Position numbers and translations under genes: made by a program. A stretch of 6,160 nt of DNA from Verrucomicrobiales bacterium (GTDB taxonomy: Bacteria > Verrucomicrobiota > Verrucomicrobiia > Limisphaerales > UBA1100), in contig WTHG01000170.1 in NCBI GenBank assembly GCA_011523245.1, positions 1 through 6,160 on the forward strand, in the 5' to 3' direction. The notes beneath the pieces are model-generated. The model ran no database searches, was not told the DNA's origin, and saw nothing but the letters and a program-made list of their open reading frames with translations. Positions 1 through 6,070 of the stretch are shown in pieces; the first letter of the stretch is position 1; the number at the start of each line of letters is the position of its first letter.

Positions 1-27
1 GATGATGACAGTTTGGCCGGCAAACAT
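1..27 (-). CDS. Probable short-chain dehydrogenase/reductase (SDR), N-terminal fragment cut by window edge
   Basis: An ATG at 27-25 overlaps the TGA of the AGPS gene by one base (TGATG) and reads MFAGQTVII to the window edge. A Shine-Dalgarno GAAGGG lies six bases upstream. The pattern 'M-F-x-G-x-T-V-I-I' is the usual opening of an SDR first beta strand, which is normally followed by the TGxxxGIG dinucleotide-binding loop, here outside the window. SDRs act as acyl/alkyl-DHAP reductases in ether-lipid synthesis (mammalian DHRS7B/PexRAP, yeast Ayr1), which would fit directly after an alkyl-DHAP synthase. Fatty acyl-CoA reductase or 3-ketoacyl reductase are other possibilities. Only nine residues are visible. 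That a gene starts here is well supported by the start, SD and overlap; its family is a guess from the motif. Confidence 0.55.
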
Positions 28-1763
28 CAGTTGCCCTTCTTGAAAGATTGAATGGCCTCTTCGGTCAAGCCCCATTCGGCCAACGGATGTTCGCCCGGGA
101 TGATCTTGCCGGGGTTCATGACGCCCTTGGGATCGAGTCCGTCCTTAAGAGCTGCCACGGCCTTAACGCCGGTGGGCGACAGATCTGCTTCGATCCATGG
201 CAGGTGTTCGGAGCCTACAGCATGGTGATGACTAACCGTGCCGCCATGCTCCATAAAGGAATCCTCCGCCGCTTTCTTAACGTACAAATATTGATCCAAC
301 TCGCGCCCTTCGATCTGGCGGCAGCCAAAGGTAAAGTAGAGACTCGCGCCGGTGTGATAGTTGTGACTGATGTGGCAACCCACCCACGGATCGGCGCCGG
401 TGTCGCGAATGGCTTGGCGAATGTTTTGCAGCGTGTGGGTGTAGAGCGTCAGCAAATTATCCCAGGTAGTGGCGGTTTCACTCACATCACCCATCACGCC
501 TCGGTCCATGAGATAATCGCGGACATGCGGGAAATCATATTTGGCCTCCTGAAAGGAGCGACCCGGTCCTTCACCAAGGCACACGCCACGATGGCGCTTG
601 AAAATGTAGGCAGATTCCCGGCGTTGCTGATGGAAGGTATCGTAATCTCCCTCACAAGCGGTGGTCATCATGCAGCACTGGGTGAAGTCGAAGCCCTTGA
701 TCGTGCGCAGATACCATTTCAATGCGGAGCTGATCTGAGCCTTCAAGCCCGTGTCCGGTTTTTTGAAAGCCGCACTCAAGGCCGTTTTGCCCGGATCATT
801 AAGTCGAGTGATCACGGGCATGATGCCCATGCGCATACATTCATGAATCGCCGCTACGCCGCTTTCGAAATCCGGAAACAACCAGCCCTCAAACACCTTA
901 TACTCCGGCAACCGGTGTACCTGCATGGTAAGCTCGGTGATCACCCCCAAAATCCCTTCGCTGCCCACGCACAACCGACGCACGTCAATGCCGTTGGAGG
1001 AATTCGGCACGGTACGGGTCACGATCGTGCCGCTGGGGGTCACCATGCGGAGGGCAATCACCATATCCTCGATCTTTCCGTACTTGTCACTCTGCATGCC
1101 GGCCGAACGCGTGGCCACCCAACCGCCGAGTGTGGAGTGCACAAAGGAATCGGGGAAATGCCCCAGCGTCACGCCTTCGGCCTCCAGTTGTTCCTCCATG
1201 TGCGGCCCGTACACGCCGGGTTGAATGCGGGCGATCAGGGATTTTTTATCGACCTCCAGCACTCGATTCATGCGGCACATGTCGAGGCTGACGATAAACC
1301 GGTTGTCGCGATCCTTGGGGTCCAGACAACCGGCGATGTTGGAGCCGCCGCCTAAAGGAATGAGTACCGCGTTGTGCTCGTGTGCAGCCTTCACGATGGC
1401 CACCACATCCTCTTCGCTGGCAGGATAGACCACGAGGTCCGGCGCAAAATCCACTTGCCCACGGCGTAATCGGAACAAATCCCGGAACGCCTTACCGGCC
1501 GCATGCACCAGGCGATCCTTTTTGGTGGCGGATAATTGATCGGCCTCCAATACGGCCTCAAGCGCCGTGGTGAAGGGCGCATTGGTTTTGGCCGTCGGCA
1601 GATCGATTTCCTCAAAGGAAACGGGCGGTGTGCGATGATCGTCGGCCAAGCCCAGCTCGCCCTTGAGGTACGGCCACAGCTTCGGCTTGTCAGCATCACT
1701 GAAGGTGACGTCCTCGTCGCCCCAGCCCCACCATTTCATGTGCCGCACAGTTGGATCAGCCAT
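27..1763 (-). CDS. agpS: Alkyldihydroxyacetonephosphate synthase-like FAD enzyme
   Basis: This 578-aa protein belongs to the FAD_binding_4/FAD-oxidase_C (VAO) superfamily and resembles peroxisomal AGPS along its whole length. AGPS swaps the acyl chain of acyl-DHAP for a fatty alcohol, making the ether bond of alkyl-DHAP with FAD but no net redox. Visible: an N-terminal MKWWGWGDE (9-17) like the MKWNGWG of animal AGPS; FAD-binding domain about 105-285 with PLGGGSN (136-142) and GHFPDSFVHSTLGGW (201-215); C-terminal cap domain with R320 at the position of human Arg419 (mutated in RCDP type 3), Y476 at human Tyr578, and the His triplet 512-514 in GGTVSHHHAVG that is diagnostic of AGPS. The end NPGKI (550-554) is shared with GlcD/DLD-type oxidases. 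No signal peptide or membrane segment is seen. The ATG at 1763 is chosen because GAAGGA lies five bases upstream; it overlaps the plsC end by 8 nt. M9 is a possible later start but has no better RBS. A generic D-lactate/glycolate-type oxidase is less likely because of the His triplet and the conserved Arg and Tyr. Confidence 0.9.
   Translation of the reverse strand: MADPTVRHMKWWGWGDEDVTFSDADKPKLWPYLKGELGLADDHRTPPVSFEEIDLPTAKTNAPFTTALEAVLEADQLSATKKDRLVHAAGKAFRDLFRLRRGQVDFAPDLVVYPASEEDVVAIVKAAHEHNAVLIPLGGGSNIAGCLDPKDRDNRFIVSLDMCRMNRVLEVDKKSLIARIQPGVYGPHMEEQLEAEGVTLGHFPDSFVHSTLGGWVATRSAGMQSDKYGKIEDMVIALRMVTPSGTIVTRTVPNSSNGIDVRRLCVGSEGILGVITELTMQVHRLPEYKVFEGWLFPDFESGVAAIHECMRMGIMPVITRLNDPGKTALSAAFKKPDTGLKAQISSALKWYLRTIKGFDFTQCCMMTTACEGDYDTFHQQRRESAYIFKRHRGVCLGEGPGRSFQEAKYDFPHVRDYLMDRGVMGDVSETATTWDNLLTLYTHTLQNIRQAIRDTGADPWVGCHISHNYHTGASLYFTFGCRQIEGRELDQYLYVKKAAEDSFMEHGGTVSHHHAVGSEHLPWIEADLSPTGVKAVAALKDGLDPKGVMNPGKIIPGEHPLAEWGLTEEAIQSFKKGN
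34..39 (-). promoter_or_regulatory. Ribosome binding site for the downstream SDR-like gene
   Basis: GAAGGG on the minus strand sits six bases before the ATG at 27, inside the last codons of the AGPS gene. It supports a real, translationally coupled start at the TGATG junction. Confidence 0.6.
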
Positions 1764-2484
1764 GCAGTTCCTTCAGCTTGCGAATGCGTGATTCCATTTC
1801 AGTGGTGATGGCCGTGTAGATCGACCGTCCGCCGCCATTTTCTTCAGCAAAACGGTGCGGGTCAATCGCTTCGCCAATATAAATGCGCACCCGCGTCGGG
1901 CGAATAATCTTCACGCCCTTGGGATAGGCGCGGTGGGTGCCATCGATATACACCGGCACGATGGGCAGATTCAGCTCGGTGGCAATCATCGCCGCACCCT
2001 TTTTCATGGTCGCCATTTCGCCGGACTGCGAACGCGTGCCCTCGGGGTAAATGATGATGCTGCGATTCCGGTGCGAGGTGAATTCCCGACAGGCCACCAT
2101 CAACCGCACGATGCTCTCGCGCGACGCGCCCCGATCGGCCGGGATCAGATTCATCAGGCGGGAGAGAAAATTGTTCCGGCTCTTGTTATCGAAGAAATAA
2201 TCCTTCGCCGCCACCATGCCGTACTGGTCAAAATCCTCTCCGCCGGCGTACATCAAGGCCGCGCTATCCATGTGGCTGCAGTGGTTGCTGCAAAAGATGA
2301 ACGGCGCACTCGGCAAATTTTCCCGCCCCTCCACCTTGGCCGGACACCAGAGGTTGAAGAGCGCATGGCAGAAAAGCTCAAAGCACTTGTGCCAGAACGC
2401 GGTCATCCCCCGCGGATCGCGTTTGAGATACGCGTATTCCGGGTCCAGCTCCGCTTGCTTCAGCTTGTCCTGAAAGGTCGACAA
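1756..2484 (-). CDS. plsC: PlsC-family 1-acylglycerol-3-phosphate (or DHAP/G3P) O-acyltransferase
   Basis: This 242-aa protein has the four PlsC/LPLAT acyltransferase blocks: the catalytic HX4D as NHCSHMDS (H68, D73), block II LIPADRGASRES (113-124, R118), block III YPEGTRS (146-152, phosphate-binding E148-G-T-R151), and block IV LPIVPVYIDGTH (173-184). The family moves acyl chains from acyl-CoA or acyl-ACP to glycerol-phosphate-type acceptors at the inner face of the cytoplasmic membrane. The segment at about 28-48 is hydrophobic and may sit at the membrane; no signal peptide is seen. The length is normal for PlsC. The start is TTG (2484), preceded by GGGAG at a six-base gap. No ATG lies upstream before the in-frame stop, and the first internal ATG (Met27) would have to discard 26 residues. 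It begins 2 nt after the HMG-CoA reductase-like gene and overlaps agpS by 8 nt. The next-door AGPS, which uses acyl-DHAP, suggests the acceptor may be DHAP or alkyl-G3P; the acceptor cannot be read from the sequence. Confidence 0.9.
   Translation of the reverse strand: MSTFQDKLKQAELDPEYAYLKRDPRGMTAFWHKCFELFCHALFNLWCPAKVEGRENLPSAPFIFCSNHCSHMDSAALMYAGGEDFDQYGMVAAKDYFFDNKSRNNFLSRLMNLIPADRGASRESIVRLMVACREFTSHRNRSIIIYPEGTRSQSGEMATMKKGAAMIATELNLPIVPVYIDGTHRAYPKGVKIIRPTRVRIYIGEAIDPHRFAEENGGGRSIYTAITTEMESRIRKLKELHG
1769..1774 (-). promoter_or_regulatory. Ribosome binding site deciding the agpS start
   Basis: GAAGGA on the minus strand, five bases before the ATG at 1763 and inside the last codons of the acyltransferase gene. 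It favours the first ATG over the internal Met9 and implies translational coupling with the acyltransferase. Confidence 0.7.
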
Positions 2485-2486
2485 CC

Positions 2487-3638
2487 TTATCTCCCAAATT
2501 TCGCGTGGGCCTCAGCAAACTCGTTGCTGACAATCGCGCCCGCCAATGAAATCTCCAACGCCAGTGCCGAGGCGCAAATAATCTCCGCCAGTTTACGCGA
2601 GGAATGCTGCCCGCCGGCACAACCCACCAATTGCAGATTAGCGTGCTGCCCATTGAGCCGCTTCGCGCCACCCACGGTGCCCACAGTGAGGCTGGGCATG
2701 CTGAGCGTGGCGTACAAATCTTCCCCGCGTTTTTCGTAAGTGGCGATGCCGATGGCGTTCTCCGCCACACAAGCCACATCCTGCCCCAGCGCCAGATACA
2801 ACGCCGCCAGCGCATTGGCCACATGCAAGTTCATGCCCAGCAGACCGGCCATCTGCGAGCCAAGATGTTTATCCACCAACGCCTCCAAAATCTCATCGGC
2901 CGAGACGCGCAGCAGCTTTTTCAAAACCCGATTGGGCACCTGAAAGCTGGCGATCACATGATGACCGCGGCCCTTCATCAGGCTGCGTTGCGCGGGGTTT
3001 TTGTCCGCGTTGAAATTGCTCTCCACGAGATAACGATACGGTGTGCCGTTGGAGAGATTCTCCACAATGTACCGGCAGGCGGCGTCGGTACTGAGCGTCA
3101 CCATGTTCTGACCGGCGGCCTCTGCGGTGTCGTAAATGAAATCCAGAATCACCCGGTTATGAATCGGGATTTTATCAATGCGCAACAGCTTGCCGTGGCG
3201 TGTGGTGCTCTCAGCAGCTGCTTTGATTTCATCATAATGGGCATCCACCTGCTTCACGAACTCGAGTGCCTGCTCGATTTCACTAAAGCGAAACACCGGC
3301 GCCCGCGACAACTCCTGCTTCACATGCCGCGTCTTGATGCCGCCGCTACGATGCGTGAGGTAAAACCCGCGCGTCATGGAAAGCGACAACGTCCCTTCCA
3401 CCGTGCAGAGCGGCACATAAAAATCACCCTTGGCGTAGGTGCCATCGATCTTGAGCGGGCCAGACACGCTTTGCGGCAAGCCCACGAAGCCCACGTGATT
3501 CTCGATCAGGCCCTTAAGGTTATCGGGTTCATCCAGGGCAAACTCCGGCATCGCGTGCCCTGTCTGCTCCTTCAACCAAAGCCGGCGCGCCTCGGTATCC
3601 GCCTGGGTATAGCCCCGCGGTGGTGTGAGTTTATTCAT
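2487..3638 (-). CDS. Class I HMG-CoA reductase-family enzyme with altered substrate pocket
   Basis: This 383-aa soluble protein aligns over the whole catalytic domain with class I HMG-CoA reductase, which reduces HMG-CoA to mevalonate with 2 NADPH. Landmarks: ENHVG (46-50) and SVSGPL (57-62) match ENVIG...GVAGPL; catalytic Glu81 in EGTLSLSMTRG; Lys213 in ADK; Asp287 in GQD; His378 in FAEAHAKFG; GTVGG (320-324). Glu81-Lys213 spacing is 132, as in human Glu559-Lys691, and Lys-Asp spacing is 74 (human 76, but only 16 in class II Pseudomonas mevalonii), so this is class I. Human Arg590 and Asp690 are kept as R112 and D212. Human Ser684 and Lys692, which hold the HMG terminal carboxylate, align with Glu206 and Asn214. 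DAMGMNM is EAAGQNM (173-179), while Arg627 is kept as R147, suggesting NADPH use. There is no membrane anchor. The ATG at 3638 is chosen by family fit; a TTG at 3695 would add 19 unconvincing residues, and neither has a strong SD. Family membership is sure; that the substrate is HMG-CoA is not. Confidence 0.9.
   Translation of the reverse strand: MNKLTPPRGYTQADTEARRLWLKEQTGHAMPEFALDEPDNLKGLIENHVGFVGLPQSVSGPLKIDGTYAKGDFYVPLCTVEGTLSLSMTRGFYLTHRSGGIKTRHVKQELSRAPVFRFSEIEQALEFVKQVDAHYDEIKAAAESTTRHGKLLRIDKIPIHNRVILDFIYDTAEAAGQNMVTLSTDAACRYIVENLSNGTPYRYLVESNFNADKNPAQRSLMKGRGHHVIASFQVPNRVLKKLLRVSADEILEALVDKHLGSQMAGLLGMNLHVANALAALYLALGQDVACVAENAIGIATYEKRGEDLYATLSMPSLTVGTVGGAKRLNGQHANLQLVGCAGGQHSSRKLAEIICASALALEISLAGAIVSNEFAEAHAKFGR
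2491..2495 (-). promoter_or_regulatory. Ribosome binding site supporting the TTG start of plsC
   Basis: GGGAG on the minus strand is followed by six bases and then TTG at 2484. It lies in the last sense codons of the upstream HMG-CoA reductase-like gene, so the two are probably translationally coupled. It is the main reason to accept the TTG start. Confidence 0.65.
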
Positions 3639-3725
3639 TATGTTTGGCCAAAAATCCCCAAAAAGGGGGCACCTGTGTCGTTGGGTCTGTTGCAAACAGG
3701 CGGCCGAAATCTACCCAGACACCCC
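3639..3725 (-). promoter_or_regulatory. 87-bp gap upstream of the HMG-CoA reductase-like gene, possible regulatory leader
   Basis: This is the only gap of more than a few bases between complete genes in the window. It holds a perfect 5-bp inverted repeat with a 3-nt loop, CTGTT-TGC-AACAG on the minus strand (3687-3699), and a C/T/G-rich block at 3650-3669 described separately. No convincing -35/-10 pair or strong Shine-Dalgarno is seen. It could separate exporter expression from the lipid-enzyme genes or simply be a spacer. Confidence 0.3.
3650..3669 (-). terminator. Weak terminator- or attenuator-like hairpin before the HMG-CoA reductase-like gene
   Basis: Read on the minus strand this is CCCCC-TTTTT-GGGG-A-TTTTT: a 4-bp G:C stem with a T5 loop followed by a short T tract, ending 11 bases before the ATG at 3638. 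The stem is short for an intrinsic terminator and a gene follows at once, so at most partial termination or attenuation is plausible. Confidence 0.2.
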
Positions 3726-6053
3726 TCATCGTCCAGCATTACTTATGCTCTTCCTGCCCAACAACACCGGCAACAGCACCAGCGTGGCCAGTAAAGCCCC
3801 TGCCAGTCCTACCGCCAATAACAGTCCAAAATGCACTACCGGCGGAAATACCGACATCCAGAACACCATCATCATCCCCGCCAAGATGATCGTGGTTGCC
3901 ACAATCGGTCGCCCTTTTACGCGTAAGGCCGACCGAGTGGCTTCGGTCGGGCTCGACCCCGTTCGCCGTTTATCCCGCCAATGTGTAATAAAATGGATGG
4001 TATCATCCACCGCTACCCCCAAGGCAATCGCCGCCACCATGATGGTGATCGAATTCAGCGGCACACCGGCAAATCCCTGAAGGGAGATGATCATTCCCAC
4101 TGGCAACAAATTCACAGCCAGGGCCAGGAACGCCAATCCCACCGATCGCCACAGCACGGCTAAGATGACGCCAATGACGCCCACGGCCCATCCCACGCTG
4201 CGGCGTTGGCTTCGAACGATCCGTTGATCCGCTTCGAGGATACTGCGTATCCCGTTTTCCGCTGAGACCGTCACATTGGTTGGGGCCGCCATACGTGCTT
4301 CGGTTTCCACCTGCTCCAGTATTTCCAGATACTCACTGCTCGGCATATCACGCGTGCGCAGGGTGAGTTGAGCCGTCTGGAAATTGGTATCACATAACAT
4401 CGTTAGGAACGGCAGCTGCTCTTTCTGTGAAGCCACAAGACCGGAAAAGAGCGCGGTCATCAGCGGATTTTCCGGCAGACGAAACGTCCCTTCCCGTCCG
4501 CCTTCCCAAACCTCGTTAATCGCCGCCATCAGTTGTGTGTAGGAATACACCGCCGTCACCCCCGGTTTGCGCGCCGCCATCTGATGTATCGAATCGAGGT
4601 ACTGCAGGAAATAGGGATTGTTCAACCCGTTCGTCATTCCCGAATCCACCTGCACCTGCACCACATTGATCCCACCGTAGGCATCATCCATTTCCTCAAT
4701 CATCACGCGCGTGGGGCTGGCGCGGTTCAGAAACTCCACCGCCCGAACATCCGTCCGCACCTGACTCAACCCCACCACCATTAACACCCCGCTCAACACC
4801 AGTAACACCGCCATCGGCTGGCGCATCGCCTGCACGCGATCAGCCCATCCCGACCAATCGAAACGATTCGACTCAGAATGGTGTTCAGGTGCCGCTACAT
4901 CATCGGAAGACCGTTTCGAAAACAAGACCGGCAACCAGGCGAGGCCCGGGCCAAAGGTCAATCCGAACAACATTGCAATTCCACTCGCACCCAGCACTCC
5001 GAATTCGCGCAATTGCTCAACGTCACTGGCTTGCAGCGCCAATAATCCTGTGATGGTCGTCAGTGCCGCAAATCCGCTGGCACGCAGGACTTCCCGGCCC
5101 ATTGAATTCACGGCTACCATTGCCTCCTCCCCGGCCAACCAAGCTCGCTGGAATGAGGTCGCCACATGCGTCAGTAACGTGAGATGTACCGCACTCAACA
5201 ATGGTACCAACAGCACTGTGAAAATATTAAGCTGCAGGCCGGATAACTGATACAACGCCGGCAACAGCACCAGCCCCATCACTTGATTCGCCAGCACGTA
5301 CACCATCAGGCGAGGGGTCCGACGAAAGGTGAACGCCAATACCACAAGCAACAGCCCCAACGCCGTCGGGACAAATCGTACTGCGTCCGCTTTCACAGCA
5401 GTTCGAATTTCATGCTCAATCAACGGCAACCCGATGGCGTTCACTGAATGGCCGCGCTGCCGAAATTGTTCCAACACCGCGCCGATTTCCTGATCAAACA
5501 CCGCCTGCTCTTCCGGAGTCACCAACGGCCGGGTGTAATTGGCTAGGATCACCGTGTGCCGACCGTTTTCAGCCACCAGAATATTCCGGGCATAGGGATG
5601 ATCCTGCGACCAATGCCGCAGATCGCTCATATCCGCAGCATCCAGTCTGAACGGCACGATATTTTCCCAAGCCAACCCAAACCCCTGCCGGACCGGTCGC
5701 TGGGCGGTTACCAAACTATGCACGTTGGTGACCGAAAACACCTGCCCTTGCACATTGGTCACCTCCGTCACTGCCCCGGGCACTTTCCCAAGTTCCCATG
5801 TCATCTCGCGGATCAATTCCAGCCCAGCCGGCGAATACACTTCGCCGCAATCCAAGCTCACCGCAATCGGTATGGTCTCACCCAATACCTCTTGGGCCGT
5901 CTCGTAGCTTTGCAGATTACGTTGATCTCCCGAGAGCAGATCATCCATCTCCGTGTCCACTTCCAGATTAGCCATCCAAACTGAAATTCCGCAGGCAGCC
6001 AGCAGCACACACAAGGTGGCTCGCGGGAAATGCAGAAATGGATCACGCAACAT
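3726..6053 (-). CDS. RND superfamily / MMPL-type exporter (lipid or hydrophobe transporter)
   Basis: This 775-aa inner-membrane protein has the duplicated RND plan: one TM near the N-terminus (about 11-29), a large periplasmic domain (30-224), five TMs (about 225-378), a charged cytoplasmic linker (379-411), then TM7 (414-431), a second periplasmic domain (432-618) and five TMs (619-767). The length fits the MMPL/COG1033 group of single-chain exporters, which move lipids and other hydrophobic molecules using the proton gradient. The C-terminal half has the proton-relay motif GVAVDDTIHF (679-688; D683, D684). The equivalent helix in the N-terminal half, LLVPLLSAVHLTLLTHV (281-297), has no Asp. 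The start is ATG 6053, because MLRDPFLHFPRATL fits the family start; a weak GGGTGA lies seven bases upstream. A GTG at 6083 would add ten residues and overlap the upstream ORF by 13 nt. Its place ahead of lipid genes suggests it exports their product, but the cargo is not shown by the sequence. Confidence 0.88.
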   Translation of the reverse strand: MLRDPFLHFPRATLCVLLAACGISVWMANLEVDTEMDDLLSGDQRNLQSYETAQEVLGETIPIAVSLDCGEVYSPAGLELIREMTWELGKVPGAVTEVTNVQGQVFSVTNVHSLVTAQRPVRQGFGLAWENIVPFRLDAADMSDLRHWSQDHPYARNILVAENGRHTVILANYTRPLVTPEEQAVFDQEIGAVLEQFRQRGHSVNAIGLPLIEHEIRTAVKADAVRFVPTALGLLLVVLAFTFRRTPRLMVYVLANQVMGLVLLPALYQLSGLQLNIFTVLLVPLLSAVHLTLLTHVATSFQRAWLAGEEAMVAVNSMGREVLRASGFAALTTITGLLALQASDVEQLREFGVLGASGIAMLFGLTFGPGLAWLPVLFSKRSSDDVAAPEHHSESNRFDWSGWADRVQAMRQPMAVLLVLSGVLMVVGLSQVRTDVRAVEFLNRASPTRVMIEEMDDAYGGINVVQVQVDSGMTNGLNNPYFLQYLDSIHQMAARKPGVTAVYSYTQLMAAINEVWEGGREGTFRLPENPLMTALFSGLVASQKEQLPFLTMLCDTNFQTAQLTLRTRDMPSSEYLEILEQVETEARMAAPTNVTVSAENGIRSILEADQRIVRSQRRSVGWAVGVIGVILAVLWRSVGLAFLALAVNLLPVGMIISLQGFAGVPLNSITIMVAAIALGVAVDDTIHFITHWRDKRRTGSSPTEATRSALRVKGRPIVATTIILAGMMMVFWMSVFPPVVHFGLLLAVGLAGALLATLVLLPVLLGRKSISNAGR

Positions 6054-6070
6054 CTTCACGTCACCCGCTT

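Noticed and set aside
48..1355. 435-aa open frame on the plus strand
   Set aside because: It lies opposite the well-conserved agpS gene, its translation looks like no protein family, and it is rich in His/Arg/Ala as expected of an antisense shadow.
27..1763. Reading the FAD enzyme as D-lactate or glycolate dehydrogenase (GlcD/DLD)
   Set aside because: The superfamily and the NPGK ending are shared, but the His triplet, conserved Arg320 and Tyr476, and the MKWWGWG N-terminus point to AGPS.
1855..2739. 294-aa open frame on the plus strand
   Set aside because: Antisense to plsC and the end of the HMGR-like gene, both of which carry clear catalytic motifs.
2378..2824. 148-aa minus-strand frame bridging the HMGR-like and plsC genes
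   Set aside because: It is an out-of-frame overlap of two real genes, with Trp/Arg-rich, non-protein-like composition.
3639..3695. N-terminal extension of the HMGR-like protein from TTG 3695
   Set aside because: The 19 extra residues are unlike the family, pass through the C/T/G-rich hairpin, and no good SD precedes the TTG; ATG 3638 is preferred.
2604..3794. 396-aa open frame on the plus strand
   Set aside because: It lies opposite the HMG-CoA reductase-like gene and runs into the gap; low-complexity His/Arg/Leu composition and no recognisable motif.
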